From contig NZ_CP116005.1 of the NCBI RefSeq assembly GCF_027941835.1, forward strand, positions 1,007,501-1,071,500: 64,000 nucleotides of DNA, given 5' to 3'. Numbering within the stretch: the first letter of the stretch is position 1; each line of letters opens with the position of its first letter. Under the pieces are notes generated by a model. That model was given only the letters and a program-made list of their open reading frames with translations. It was not told the origin of the DNA and did not search any database. Positions 28,995 through 38,541 of this stretch are shown piece after piece. The translations under genes were made by a program, and so were the position numbers. The stretch comes from Sphingosinicella microcystinivorans (GTDB taxonomy: Bacteria; Pseudomonadota; Alphaproteobacteria; Sphingomonadales; Sphingomonadaceae).

Positions 28995-30305
28995 TCAGCG
29001 CTTGCCGAGCATCGTCCGCGCCGCCGTCACCATCGCCTCGACGCCGGTGCGGATCGTCGGCTCGGGGTCAGGCGCGAACTTCGAGGAATGGAGCGAGGGC
29101 AGCTTCGTCGGGTCGCCGCCCGCCGCGTCATGGGTCGATTGCCTGACCGCGCCGACGCGGAACAGCGTGCTCTCGATGCTCCTGTCCTCGCGATAGTAGC
29201 GGCTGAAGTCCTCGCCGCCCATTTCCGGGCGATAGGGCTTCACCTTGTCCGCGCCGAAGCGTTCGACGAAGGCGTCCTTGATCGACGCCGTTTGTGTCGG
29301 CGTATTGTAGGTGGCGGGCGTGAACTGGTCCGCCACCGTCACCACCGGCATCAGGTCCTCGGGCATCCCCGCCGCGATCGCCTCGCCGCGCGCGATCCGT
29401 GCGATGCCGTCCAGCAGGAACTGCCGCATCTCGTCCGAATAGCTGCGCACGGTGAGCTGGAGATGCGCCGCGTTGGAGATGATGTTGTGCTTCGTGCCCG
29501 CGTTGAACGCGCCCACCGTCACCACCGCGGGCGTCTGCGGATCGGTCTCGCGGCTGACGAGCGTCTGCAGCGCGCCGACGATGCGGCTGGCGAGCACGAT
29601 CGGGTCCTTCGTGGTGTGCGGATAGGCGCCGTGGCCGCCCTTGCCCTTCACCTCGATATCGACCGAATCGACGTTCGCCATGACGAAGCCGTCCGAAATG
29701 CCGAGCGTGCCGGCCGGCAGCGTCGCGCTGTCGTGCAGGCCGATCACGTGCGCGGGCTTCGGGAAGCGTTCGTAGAGGCCGTCCGCCAGCATGTCGCGCG
29801 CGCCGCTGCCCATCTCCTCGGCGGGCTGCATGATGACGACGAGCGTGCCCGACCATTCGGCCTTCGTCGCCGCCAGCCGCCGCGCGGTGCCGATCATGCT
29901 CGTCATGTGGATGTCGTGCCCGCAGGCGTGCATCACGCCGGAGGCGCCGACACCCGGAACCTGAATGGTCTTCCTGCTGGCATAGGGCAGGCCGGTTTCC
30001 TCGGTGACGGGCAACGCGTCCATATCCGCGCGCAGCATCACCACCGGTCCGTCGCCGTTCTTCAGGACCGCGACGACGCCGGTCTTGCCGACGCCGGTCG
30101 TCACGGTGAATCCCGCTTTCTTCAGCTCAGCCGCCATGCGCGCGGAGGTTTCCACCTCCTGGAACGAAACCTCGGGATTGGCATGGAGATGCTTGTAGAG
30201 CGCCACCAGATAGGGCGTATCCGCCGCGACCGCATCGGTGAGCGCATCGGCGGCGGCAGGCCCGGCAAGGCCCATGAAAACGGCGGCGGCAACGAAACGG
30301 CGCAT
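28995..30305 (-). CDS. Secreted M20-family amidohydrolase (hippurate/IAA-amino acid hydrolase-like)
   Basis: 436 residues. The start ATG 30305 is backed by GGGGA and begins a signal peptide (MRRFVAAAVFMGLAGPAAADA). The metal site includes MLRADMDALPVTE, HACGHDIHMTSM (with C as in the hippurate hydrolase group), PAEEMGSGARDM and GGEDFSRYY near the end. A dimerisation domain lies between. Family members cut N-acyl or N-aroyl amino acids. The export signal suggests that it works in the periplasm. It diverges from the oxygenase gene over 248 bp. Confidence 0.92.
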   Translation of the reverse strand: MRRFVAAAVFMGLAGPAAADALTDAVAADTPYLVALYKHLHANPEVSFQEVETSARMAAELKKAGFTVTTGVGKTGVVAVLKNGDGPVVMLRADMDALPVTEETGLPYASRKTIQVPGVGASGVMHACGHDIHMTSMIGTARRLAATKAEWSGTLVVIMQPAEEMGSGARDMLADGLYERFPKPAHVIGLHDSATLPAGTLGISDGFVMANVDSVDIEVKGKGGHGAYPHTTKDPIVLASRIVGALQTLVSRETDPQTPAVVTVGAFNAGTKHNIISNAAHLQLTVRSYSDEMRQFLLDGIARIARGEAIAAGMPEDLMPVVTVADQFTPATYNTPTQTASIKDAFVERFGADKVKPYRPEMGGEDFSRYYREDRSIESTLFRVGAVRQSTHDAAGGDPTKLPSLHSSKFAPDPEPTIRTGVEAMVTAARTMLGKR

Positions 30306-30387
30306 CGGCTTCTCCCCATTCGAAGCGACGACCCTAAAGGCTCGTTTCGCAAAAGTCCTTTCGAAAGGACCGCGTCTCATATGGAAA

Positions 30388-30419
30388 GGGCCGCGCCGGC
30401 ATAGTATCCGACGCGGCCC
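30388..30419 (-). other. Strong hairpin upstream of the M20 hydrolase gene
   Basis: GGGCCGCG and CGCGGCCC (8 bp) are extended by CGG/CCG around a C-A mismatch with an 8-nt loop. Read on the minus strand, it ends in CCCTTTCC, a weak terminator shape. It lies 83 bases upstream of the M20 start, so a leader hairpin or attenuator is possible. The rest of the 248-bp gap shows nothing else I can name. Confidence 0.35.
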
Positions 30420-30553
30420 ACTCCTTCGGGCAGGGTGACCCGCGCACGTTGGGGGCAGAAATCGCGCGAGTCGGATGAGACAACACCGGAGGCGACAAGC
30501 GGTTCCCTCCGCGCTAAGATTTCCCTTGCGAAAAGAGCATCAGAGCCCGCGAG

Positions 30554-31489
30554 ATGACCACCTTGACCGCCGACCGACTGAGCCCCGTTTCGATCGGAGG
30601 TCGTCCCGCCGATTTTTCGCAGCAACTGATGCACGACTTCCGGACATACGGCTTCGGCGTCGTGACGGATCACGGCATCCCGGCCGGAGCCGTCCGCGAG
30701 GCCGAGGCGGCAGCGCGGCGGCTGTTCGCGCTGCCCGATGCGGCGAAGCGGCAATGGCACATCAAGGGCACCGGCGGCGCGCGCGGCTACACGCCGTTCG
30801 GCGTCGAGGCCGCGAAGGATGCGGCGGAGGTGGATCAGAAGGAGTTCTGGCACGTCGGGCGGGAGCTTCCCGCCGGGCACCGCTACGCTGCCGACATGCC
30901 GCCCAACATCTGGCCCGACGTCCCGGGCTTCCGCGAGGCGGCGCTCGGCATCTTCGCGGCGTTCGAAGCGGCGGGCGCGCGCCTCCTCGAAGCCATCGCC
31001 ATCGGCCTCGACCTGCCGGCGGGCTTCTTCGCCGGGCCGACGCGCGACGGCAACAGCGTGCTGCGCTTCCTGCACTATCCGCCCCAGCCCGCTGCCCCGA
31101 ACGGCATCCGCGCCGCCGCGCACGAGGACATCAACGTCATCACGCTGCTGCTGGGCGCGGAAGAGGCCGGGCTCGAACTGCTGACGCGCGAAGGCGCATG
31201 GCTTCCGGTGAAACCGCCCGAAGGCGCGCTCGTCGTCAATATCGGCGACATGCTGCAGCGGCTCACAAACCACGTGCTGCCATCGACGACGCACCGCGTC
31301 GCCAACCCGGTCGGCGAGGCGGCAAGGCGCGCGCGCTATTCGATGCCGTTCTTCCTGCACTTCGCGCCCGACTATCTGATCGAGACGCTGCCGGGATGCA
31401 TCACGCCGGAAAATCCCGACCGTTACCCCGAGGGCCTGACCGCCAACGCCTACCTGCTGCAACGCCTTCGGGAGATCAGGCTTCTCTGA
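30554..31489 (+). CDS. 2-oxoglutarate/Fe(II) oxygenase, isopenicillin N synthase-like
   Basis: 311 residues. The N-terminal DIOX_N region (FSQQLMHDFRTYGFGVVTDHGIP) precedes the jelly roll with iron ligands H190 and D192 (AAHEDINVITLL) and H247 (TTHRVANP), and the co-substrate pair RxS (R261, S263 in RYSMPFF). Such enzymes hydroxylate or desaturate small molecules. The bacterial group is broad and substrate cannot be read from sequence. The AraC-type regulator gene follows 88 bp downstream on the same strand. Confidence 0.92.
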   Translation: MTTLTADRLSPVSIGGRPADFSQQLMHDFRTYGFGVVTDHGIPAGAVREAEAAARRLFALPDAAKRQWHIKGTGGARGYTPFGVEAAKDAAEVDQKEFWHVGRELPAGHRYAADMPPNIWPDVPGFREAALGIFAAFEAAGARLLEAIAIGLDLPAGFFAGPTRDGNSVLRFLHYPPQPAAPNGIRAAAHEDINVITLLLGAEEAGLELLTREGAWLPVKPPEGALVVNIGDMLQRLTNHVLPSTTHRVANPVGEAARRARYSMPFFLHFAPDYLIETLPGCITPENPDRYPEGLTANAYLLQRLREIRLL

Positions 31490-31577
31490 ATCCGCAGGAT
31501 TTTTCTTGCGGATGCGGAACAATACGCGCTCGTAATCAGTTGCGCCACGTAACATAATCGAGCCGGAAGAGCCGTTC

Positions 31578-32414
31578 ATGCTGCAGTCGCGCAACTATGC
31601 ACCATCTTCGCACCTCGCGCCCTATATCGCGCGCCACTATGTGTTTCGGGCGCCGCTGCCCCCCGATTTCACCATGATCGACCGACTGCTCGCCGAAACC
31701 GCGTTCATCCGTATCCTCATCACCGGCGACTGGGCGGCGGAAACCGCGCCGGGGCAGTGGGAGCGGCCGGGCGACGTGCTGTTCTTCGGCGCGAATGCGC
31801 GGCCGTTCAAGGTGCGGGTGCGCGGCCCCTTCTTCATCGTCGGTATCGCGCTGCGCCCGTCGGGCTGGCGCGCGCTTTCCGACCGCCCGGCCTCGGACTT
31901 CGCGGACCGCATGGTGCGGCTCGCCGACGTGTGGAACGAAGGCGCCGAGGCGCGGCTTGCGACCGTCGCAAAGCTCACGGACGACGATGCGATCGTCTCG
32001 ATCTGCGAGGAGGCGATCACCGCGCAGCTGAAGGCGTCGGCGCGCGTGAACGCCGCCATGCAGCATCTCGAAACCGTCGCGCGCCTCGACAGCGCGACGC
32101 GCGTCGAAGACCTCGCCGAGCAGCTCGGCATCTCGTCGCGCCAGCTCGAACGCCTGTCGACGGCGCATTTCGGGCACACGCCGAAAACCGTGATGCGCCG
32201 CAGCCGATTCCTCGACATGGCCGCCGCGATGCGCGGCCTCGGCGATCCGGACGACGAGTATCTCGCCGCGCTGCGCTATTTCGACCAGTCGCACCGCACG
32301 CGCGAGTTCAAGCACTTCATCGGCATGACGCCCGCCGAATTCGAACGCACCCCGACGCCGCTACTCGATGCGGGAATCCAGCTCCGGCAGGACCGCAAGC
32401 ACCACACGTACTGA
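31578..32414 (+). CDS. AraC-family transcriptional regulator
   Basis: 278 residues. The N-terminal part (1-150) is of the DUF6597 sensor type: SSHLAPYIARHYVF and FIVGIALRPSGWRALSDRPASD. The C-terminal part (about 170-265) holds the AraC DNA-binding domain with VEDLAEQLGISSRQLERLSTAHFGHTPK and YFDQSHRTREFKHFIGMTPAEF. The obvious candidate target is the upstream oxygenase gene and itself. No ligand is known. Confidence 0.9.
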   Translation: MLQSRNYAPSSHLAPYIARHYVFRAPLPPDFTMIDRLLAETAFIRILITGDWAAETAPGQWERPGDVLFFGANARPFKVRVRGPFFIVGIALRPSGWRALSDRPASDFADRMVRLADVWNEGAEARLATVAKLTDDDAIVSICEEAITAQLKASARVNAAMQHLETVARLDSATRVEDLAEQLGISSRQLERLSTAHFGHTPKTVMRRSRFLDMAAAMRGLGDPDDEYLAALRYFDQSHRTREFKHFIGMTPAEFERTPTPLLDAGIQLRQDRKHHTY

Positions 32415-32435
32415 GCGGCGCGCGCGTCTTCCCTC

Positions 32436-33737
32436 CTATTCGCCGAAGACGCGGCGGAAGATCGTGTCGACGTGCTTGAAGTGGTAGCCGAGGTCGAACA
32501 GGCCTTCGAGGTCCGCGTTCGACAGGCGCGCGGTGACGTCCGGGTCCGCCTTCAGCAGGTCGAGAAGCTGGAGCTGCCCGTCCGAATCCCACACCTTCAT
32601 GGCGTTCCTCTGCACGAGCCGGTACGAATCCTCGCGGCTGACGCCAGCCTGCGTCAGCGCCAGCAGCACGCGCTGGGAATGGATGAGCCCGCCCATCTTG
32701 TCGAGGTTCTTCCGCATCCGCTCGGGATAGACGACGAGCTTGTCGACGACGCCGGTGAGGCGGACGAGCGCGAAGTCGAGCGTCACCGTCGCGTCCGGCC
32801 CGATCATGCGCTCGACGGACGAATGCGAGATGTCGCGTTCGTGCCAGAGCGCGACGTTCTCCATCGCCGGGATCGAATAGCCGCGCACGAGGCGCGCGAG
32901 GCCGGTGAGATTCTCGGTGAGCACCGGGTTGCGCTTGTGCGGCATCGCCGACGAGCCTTTCTGCCCCGGCGAGAAATACTCCTCCGCCTCCAGCACCTCG
33001 GTGCGCTGGAGGTGGCGGATCTCGACCGCCAGCCGCTCGACCGAGGAGGCGATGACACCGAGCGTCGCGAAATACATGGCATGGCGGTCACGCGGAATGA
33101 CCTGCGTGGACACCGGCTCGGGCGTCAGCCCCATCGCCTTCGCGACATGCTCCTCGACGCGCGGGTCGATGTTCGCGAACGTGCCGACCGCGCCCGAAAT
33201 CGCGCAGGTGGCGATCTCCTCTCGCGCCGCGACCATGCGCGCACGGCAGCGTTCGAACTCCGCATAGGCCTGCGCGAGCTTGAGGCCGAACGTGGTCGGT
33301 TCGGCGTGGATGCCGTGGCTGCGGCCCATCGTCGGCGTCATCTTGTGCTCAAGCGCACGGCGCTTGATCGCGGCGAGCAGCGCATCGAGGTCGGCGATGA
33401 GGATATCCGCCGCGCGCACGAGCTGGACGTTGAGGCACGTGTCGAGCACGTCCGAGCTGGTCATCCCCTGATGGACGAAGCGCGCCTCCTCGCCGACGTG
33501 CTCGGCAAGGCTGGTGAGGAAGGCGATCACGTCGTGCTTCACCTCGCGCTCGATCTCGTCGATGCGGGCGACATCGAAGCCGCCGCGCTCCCACACCGCC
33601 TTCGCCGCGTCCTTCGGCACCACGCCAAGGTCGGCGAGCGCGTCCGTGGCGTGCGCCTCGATCTCGAACCAGATCCGGAAACGGGTTTCGGGTTCCCAGA
33701 TCGTCGTCATCTCGGGGCGGCTGTAGCGTGGAATCAT
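32436..33737 (-). CDS. purB: Adenylosuccinate lyase
   Basis: 433 residues. It cleaves SAICAR and adenylosuccinate in purine synthesis. The fumarase/aspartase signature is GSSAMPHKRNPVLTENL, with MTSSDVLDTCLNVQLVRAA and PTMGRSHGIHAEPTTFG forming the rest of the active site. A C-terminal ADSL domain (about 355-430) is complete. The gene is convergent with the AraC regulator gene. Confidence 0.98.
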   Translation of the reverse strand: MIPRYSRPEMTTIWEPETRFRIWFEIEAHATDALADLGVVPKDAAKAVWERGGFDVARIDEIEREVKHDVIAFLTSLAEHVGEEARFVHQGMTSSDVLDTCLNVQLVRAADILIADLDALLAAIKRRALEHKMTPTMGRSHGIHAEPTTFGLKLAQAYAEFERCRARMVAAREEIATCAISGAVGTFANIDPRVEEHVAKAMGLTPEPVSTQVIPRDRHAMYFATLGVIASSVERLAVEIRHLQRTEVLEAEEYFSPGQKGSSAMPHKRNPVLTENLTGLARLVRGYSIPAMENVALWHERDISHSSVERMIGPDATVTLDFALVRLTGVVDKLVVYPERMRKNLDKMGGLIHSQRVLLALTQAGVSREDSYRLVQRNAMKVWDSDGQLQLLDLLKADPDVTARLSNADLEGLFDLGYHFKHVDTIFRRVFGE

Positions 33738-33793
33738 GCGTGGGCTCCTGTCAGGGCCGCGCGGTTAGCAGACCGCCCCGTTCGTTTCCAGCA

Positions 33794-34486
33794 CTAGAGC
33801 AGCCCGAGCGCCTTAAAGCTGGCGTGGCCCTCGCGGCCGATGACGATGTGGTCGTGAAGCTGGACGCCGAGCACGCGCGCCGCATCGCGGATGTGGTTCG
33901 TGAGCTGGATGTCGTCCCGGCTCGGCTTGGGATCGCCCGAAGGATGGTTGTGCACGAGGATCAGCGCAGTGGCGCCGAGGTCGAGCGCACGGTGAATCAC
34001 CTCGCGCACGTACACCGAGGTCTGGTTCACGGTGCCGTCCGACATCGCCTCGTCCGCGATCAGCACGTTGCGCGAATCGAGGAACAGCACGCGGAAGCGC
34101 TCGCGCCCCAGATGCGCCATGTCGGCATGGAGATAGTCGAGCAGCGCCTGCCAGCCGGCGAGCACCGGCTTCCCGTAGATGTTCGCGCGCTGGAGCCTGA
34201 GCGCGGCGGCGCGCACGAAGCCGAGCGTCGCGATCACCGTGTCGCCGACGCCCGGCACGCGCTTCAGGTCGCGCGGCTCGGCCGCGATCACCGCGGCGAA
34301 CGACTGGAAGCGCGCGATCAGCACCTTCGCGAGCGGCTTGGTGTCGCGCCGCGGAATCGCGAGGCCGAGCACGTATTCGAGCAGCTCGTAGTCGTGGAAC
34401 GCATCGCCGCCGCCCTGAAGCATACGCGTGCGCATCCGGGCGCGGTGACCGGCATCAGCGCCCGAATCGGAATCCGTATCGGCCAT
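33794..34486 (-). CDS. radC: RadC-family protein (JAB/MPN metalloprotease fold)
   Basis: 230 residues. A helix-hairpin-helix (DLKRVPGVGDTVIATLG) precedes the JAB domain with LILVHNHPSGDPKPSRDDI, the JAMM zinc motif HxHx7D. Despite its name, a repair role for RadC has been disputed. The gene follows purB's upstream side in its own unit and is divergent from the aminotransferase gene. Radc-like copies are also common on mobile elements, but no such signs are seen here. Confidence 0.95.
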   Translation of the reverse strand: MADTDSDSGADAGHRARMRTRMLQGGGDAFHDYELLEYVLGLAIPRRDTKPLAKVLIARFQSFAAVIAAEPRDLKRVPGVGDTVIATLGFVRAAALRLQRANIYGKPVLAGWQALLDYLHADMAHLGRERFRVLFLDSRNVLIADEAMSDGTVNQTSVYVREVIHRALDLGATALILVHNHPSGDPKPSRDDIQLTNHIRDAARVLGVQLHDHIVIGREGHASFKALGLL

Positions 34487-34562
34487 GAAACGAAGCTAGC
34501 CGCAAGCCGGGGGCGAAGACCAGTCCCTTGCGGGCGCCATGCCCTTCTGGCTTAACGGACGC

Positions 34563-35705
34563 ATGAGCCTGATCCCCTGCCAGCGCGACCGCTTCGACAT
34601 TCCGCGCGAGGTCGCCTATCTCAACTGCGCCTACATGTCGCCGCTGGCGCACGAGGTCGTGGCGGCGATGGACAAGGGCACGGCGCTGAAGGCTGCGCCG
34701 TGGACCTATCGGCCCGCGGACTTCTTCGCACACACCGAGGCGGCGCGCACCCGGTTCGCAGCGCTGGCGGGCGGCAGTCCGGACGATTTCGCGGTCGTGC
34801 CCTCGGTCAGCTACGGGCTCGCCGTCGCGGCGCGGAACCTGCCGCTTGGGCGCGGGCAGGAGATCGTGGTTCTCGCCGACCAGTTCCCCTCCAACCTCTA
34901 CGTGTGGCGCGAGCACGCCATCGCGTGCGGCGCGCGCATCGTCACCGTGAAGCGCGGTGACGGCGACGCGTGGACGCCCTCGGTGCTCGCCGCGATCGGC
35001 CCGGACACGGGGCTCGTCGCCGTGCCGAACTGCCACTGGGCGGACGGCGGGCTCGTTGATCTGGAAGCGGTGGGCGCGGCGTGCCGCAGGGTCGGCGCGG
35101 CGCTCGTGCTCGACCTCACCCAGTCGCTCGGCGCGCTGCCGTTCGATGTCGCCCGCGTGCAGCCCGATTTCATGGCCGCCGCCTGCTACAAGTGGGCGAT
35201 GGGCCCCTACGGCATCGGTATGCTCTACGCGGCGCCGAAGCATCACGGCGGCACGCCCATCGAGCACAACTGGATGAACCGCGGCGGCAGCGAGGATTTC
35301 TCGCGGCTCGTCGACTACCGGAACGACTTCCAGCCCGGCGCACGCCGCTTCGACATGGGCGAGAAGGCGAATCCCCCCTTGCTGATGGGCGCCGCCGCCG
35401 CCATCGACATGCTGCTCGGCTGGGGTATCGCGCGCATCGCCGAAACGCTCGGCACGCGGACCCTCGGGCTCGGCGAGGCGGCGCAGGGTATCGGCCTTCT
35501 CGCGCCCGATCCGGCGACGCGCGCGCCGCACTTCCTCTCGCTCGGCTTTCCGGGCGACGTACCCGCCGGGCTGCCGGAGCGGCTGGCCGGGGAAAACGTC
35601 TTCGTCTCGCTGCGCAGCCGCTCGCTGCGCGTGACGCCGCACCTCTACAACGACGATGCCGACTGCGACCGGCTGATCGCAGTGCTGAAGACGGCGCTCG
35701 GCTGA
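34563..35705 (+). CDS. Class V aminotransferase (kynureninase/cysteine desulfurase-like fold)
   Basis: 380 residues from ATG 34563 (MSLIPCQRDRFDIPREVAYLNCAYMSP); an ATG 24 bases earlier is possible. The PLP Lys lies in FMAAACYKWAMGPYGIGMLY, preceded by LVLDLTQSLGALPFDV with the PLP-binding Asp. This is a fold-type I class V enzyme. Exact reaction is unknown; kynureninase or an isopenicillin epimerase-like enzyme are the closest in pattern. Its stop overlaps the following GNAT start as TGATG, so the two probably act together. Confidence 0.88.
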   Translation: MSLIPCQRDRFDIPREVAYLNCAYMSPLAHEVVAAMDKGTALKAAPWTYRPADFFAHTEAARTRFAALAGGSPDDFAVVPSVSYGLAVAARNLPLGRGQEIVVLADQFPSNLYVWREHAIACGARIVTVKRGDGDAWTPSVLAAIGPDTGLVAVPNCHWADGGLVDLEAVGAACRRVGAALVLDLTQSLGALPFDVARVQPDFMAAACYKWAMGPYGIGMLYAAPKHHGGTPIEHNWMNRGGSEDFSRLVDYRNDFQPGARRFDMGEKANPPLLMGAAAAIDMLLGWGIARIAETLGTRTLGLGEAAQGIGLLAPDPATRAPHFLSLGFPGDVPAGLPERLAGENVFVSLRSRSLRVTPHLYNDDADCDRLIAVLKTALG

Positions 35706-36172
35706 TGGAGATTCGCCTCGACGACCTGCGGGGGCCGGAGATCACCGCGCTTTTGCAGGCGCACCTCGACGACATGCACCGCCACTCGCCGCCGGAAAGC
35801 GTGCACGCGCTCGACCTCGATGCGCTGCGCGCGCCCGACATCACCTTCTGGACCGTGTGGGACGAGGGCGTGCTCATGGGCTGCGGCGCGCTGCGCGAAC
35901 TCGACGCGCGCCACGGCGAGATCAAGTCGATGCGGACGGACGAGCGCTACCGCAGGCGCGGCGTCGCGACGATCCTGCTCGACCACATCATCGACGAGGC
36001 GCGGCGGCGCGGCTATGCACGCCTCAGCCTGGAGACGGGGACGCCCGCCGCGTTCGACGCCGCGCGGCTGCTCTATGCGAGCCGCGGCTTCACGCTGTGC
36101 CCGCCGTTCGGGGACTACCGTGAGGACCCCTACAGCGTCTGCATGACGCTGGCGCTGGATCAGACCGCGTAG
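35705..36172 (+). CDS. GNAT-family N-acetyltransferase
   Basis: 155 residues. The acetyl-CoA loop is RTDERYRRRGVATILLDHII, and the C-terminal part has LSLETGTPAAFDAARLLYASRGFTLCPPFGDYREDPYS (two short motifs), typical of the PA4866/YsnE-like GNATs that acetylate small molecules. It is coupled to the aminotransferase (TGATG). The 3' end overlaps the convergent map gene by 13 nt. Confidence 0.9.
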   Translation: MEIRLDDLRGPEITALLQAHLDDMHRHSPPESVHALDLDALRAPDITFWTVWDEGVLMGCGALRELDARHGEIKSMRTDERYRRRGVATILLDHIIDEARRRGYARLSLETGTPAAFDAARLLYASRGFTLCPPFGDYREDPYSVCMTLALDQTA

Positions 36173-36978
36173 GGCGGGTGATCGAGGCCGGCGGGCGACT
36201 TCGTGAAGATCTCGCAGCCGGTTTCGGTGATGCCGATCGAGTGCTCGAACTGCGCGGAGAGCGAGCGGTCGCGCGTCACCGCCGTCCAGCCGTCGTCGAG
36301 CACCTTCACGTCGGCGCGGCCGAGGTTGATCATCGGCTCGATGGTGAAGAACATGCCGGGCTTCAGCAGCACGCCGCGCCCCGGCTTGCCGACATGGACG
36401 ACGCTCGGCTCGTCGTGGAACATGCGGCCGAGGCCGTGGCCGCAGAAGTCGCGCACGATGCCGCAGCGCTGCTCCTCGGCGTAGGACTGGATGGCGTGGC
36501 CGATGTCGCCGAGGCGGTTGCCCGGCTTCGCCGCCGCGATCCCGCGCATCAGGCATTCATAGGTGATGTCGACGAGGCGGCGCGCCTTCAGCGGCACGTC
36601 GCCGACGAGGAACATGCGGCTGGTGTCGCCGTGCCAGCCGTCGACGATGACGGTGATGTCGATATTGGCGATGTCGCCCTTCACCAGCCGCTTCGGGCCG
36701 GGGATGCCGTGGCAGACGACGTGGTTGATGCTGATGCAGCTCGAATGGCTGTAGCCCTTGTAGAACACGGTGGCGGGAACGCCGCCGCGCTCGCGCACGA
36801 ACTCGTAGACCATCGTGTCGAGGTCGATGGTGCGGGCGCCGGGCACGACGTGCGGCACCAGCATGTCGAGCGCCTCCGCCGCGAGGCGGCCGGCACGGCG
36901 CATGCCCTCGAAGGCTTCGGGCCCGTGCAGCTTGATGCCGGACGCGTCGAGAATGACGTCTGAAACTTCCATGTCCAT
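36160..36978 (-). CDS. map: Methionine aminopeptidase type I
   Basis: 272 residues. It removes the initiator methionine from new proteins. Substrate and metal residues lie in YSHSSCISINHVVCHGIP, DIANIDITVIVDGWHGDTSRMF (Asp ligands), FCGHGLGRMFHDEP (His), MFFTIEPMIN (Glu) and FEHSIGITETGCEIF. The first 20 residues before MRRAGRLAAEALD are a short extension usual in the group. A gene for an L,D-transpeptidase-like protein ends 11 nt upstream. Confidence 0.97.
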   Translation of the reverse strand: MDMEVSDVILDASGIKLHGPEAFEGMRRAGRLAAEALDMLVPHVVPGARTIDLDTMVYEFVRERGGVPATVFYKGYSHSSCISINHVVCHGIPGPKRLVKGDIANIDITVIVDGWHGDTSRMFLVGDVPLKARRLVDITYECLMRGIAAAKPGNRLGDIGHAIQSYAEEQRCGIVRDFCGHGLGRMFHDEPSVVHVGKPGRGVLLKPGMFFTIEPMINLGRADVKVLDDGWTAVTRDRSLSAQFEHSIGITETGCEIFTKSPAGLDHPPYAV

Positions 36979-36988
36979 GAAACCTATC

Positions 36989-37642
36989 CTAACGCGCCGT
37001 CCGGCTGGCGCCAGCCGGACGATCCTGCATGGCGACGACGCACTTGCCGTAGGGCGACGTGCCGACCCAATCCTTGTCCGGGTGCCAGGCGAAGACGAAA
37101 TTGCCGCCCTTGATGAGGTCGATGACGCCGCGCGCGACCGCGCTGCGCAGCGCCGGGCATCCCCAGCTGCGCCCGAGGCGGCCCTGCTTCGCGCCCGCGT
37201 CCGGGTTCACATAGGGCGCGCCGTGCATGACGATCGCGCGCGCCCGCGCCGCATCGTTGATGCCGGGAACGAGCCCGTCCATGCGGAGCGAATAGCCGTT
37301 CGAGCCCATGTAGGTCTCGGCGGTGACGAAGAGACCGAGGCTCGACTGGTGCGAGTTCATCGCGTTCGAGAAGCTCGTCGTGCGATTGTCGCCCGAATTG
37401 CGGCCGTGCGCGACATACTCCTGCACGAGCGCGGCACCCGTCTTCAGGTCGACGACCCACAGGCGCGGCTCCAGCGAGGTGCGACCGTAATCAATGATCG
37501 TGACGCTGCGGGCATCCTTGCCGATGCCCGACGCCTGCGCGCAGGAGACGACATCGAGCGCCGCGCGGCGCACGTCCGCATCGAGCGTGACAGCCTTCGG
37601 CGCGGGGGCCGCGAGCAGGGCAAAAGTGAGAATCCCGATCAT
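36989..37642 (-). CDS. Murein L,D-transpeptidase catalytic-domain (YkuD_2) family protein
   Basis: 217 residues. A short signal peptide (MIGILTFALLAAPAPKA) leads to a domain with the motif IVMHGAPYVNPDA and LGRSWGCPALRS, where the Cys of SxGCPAL is the expected nucleophile. This is the L,D-transpeptidase signature seen in the YkuD_2 group. Such enzymes make or edit 3-3 crosslinks or attach lipoproteins to the cell wall. It sits 10 nt upstream of map on the same strand. Confidence 0.88.
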   Translation of the reverse strand: MIGILTFALLAAPAPKAVTLDADVRRAALDVVSCAQASGIGKDARSVTIIDYGRTSLEPRLWVVDLKTGAALVQEYVAHGRNSGDNRTTSFSNAMNSHQSSLGLFVTAETYMGSNGYSLRMDGLVPGINDAARARAIVMHGAPYVNPDAGAKQGRLGRSWGCPALRSAVARGVIDLIKGGNFVFAWHPDKDWVGTSPYGKCVVAMQDRPAGASRTAR

Positions 37643-37745
37643 GTCGTCGCTCCGAATACCCTAAACCGGCCCGATCCGGCAACGGCGCCGCGGCGCCGCG
37701 CCATCACGCTTTACCCTGTTTGCCGCTGCGGCTACGGATAACCGC

Positions 37746-38498
37746 ATGGCTGAAACCCGCATCTGGACCGCCGCGCTCATCGTCATCGGCGACGAGATTC
37801 TCTCCGGCCGGACCCAGGACGCCAACCTCGCCTATCTCGCGAAATGGCTTAACATTCAGGGAATCCAGCTCGCCGAGGCGCGCGTCGTGCCCGACCAGAT
37901 GGGTGCCATCGTCGCCGCCGTCAATGCCTGCCGCGCCGTGTGCGACTATGTGTTCACCACCGGCGGCATCGGGCCGACGCACGACGACATCAGCGTCGAC
38001 GCGGTCGCGGAGGCGTTCGGCGTTCCCGTCGTTCTGCACCCGACCGCCGAGGCGATGCTGCGGCAATACTACGGCGACCGCATCACCGAGGCGCGGCTGC
38101 GCATGGCGCGCGTTCCCGATGGCGCCGACCTCATCGAGAACCCGGTTTCGGGCGCGCCGGGCATTCGCATCGGCAACGTCTACATGCTGGCGGGCGTGCC
38201 CAAGATCACGCAGGGTATGCTCGCCGGCCTCGACGGCAAGCTGGAAGGCGGGCTTCCCGTGCTCGACCGCACCGTGGGCGCGTGGGTGCCCGAAAGCAGC
38301 GTGTCCGAAATCCTGATCGCCGTGGAGCAGGAGAAGCCCGGCATCCAGATCGGCAGCTACCCCTTCTGGCGCGACGGTCGCATCGGCGCCAACTTCGTGA
38401 TCCGCAGCCGCGAACGCACCGCGCTCGACGACGCCGCAGAGCGGCTGATGGACGCGCTTTCCGCCGCCGGGCACCAGCCCCTCGACGGCGCCATCTAG
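37746..38498 (+). CDS. CinA-type protein, MoaB/Mog-like N-domain only
   Basis: 250 residues. The MoaB/Mog fold shows AALIVIGDEILSGRTQDANLAYLAKWLN and VFTTGGIGPTHDDISVDAVAEAFG. Full CinA proteins carry a C-terminal nicotinamide-nucleotide amidase domain; this one stops before it, so it may retain only the pyrophosphatase-like part. It starts at ATG 37746, 103 nt from the divergent L,D-transpeptidase gene, and is followed by tRNA-Leu. Confidence 0.88.
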   Translation: MAETRIWTAALIVIGDEILSGRTQDANLAYLAKWLNIQGIQLAEARVVPDQMGAIVAAVNACRAVCDYVFTTGGIGPTHDDISVDAVAEAFGVPVVLHPTAEAMLRQYYGDRITEARLRMARVPDGADLIENPVSGAPGIRIGNVYMLAGVPKITQGMLAGLDGKLEGGLPVLDRTVGAWVPESSVSEILIAVEQEKPGIQIGSYPFWRDGRIGANFVIRSRERTALDDAAERLMDALSAAGHQPLDGAI

Positions 38499-38541
38499 AC
38501 CCCGCCCCCGCCCGGCGCTACGCAAGCCGGAGACCGCAGCG

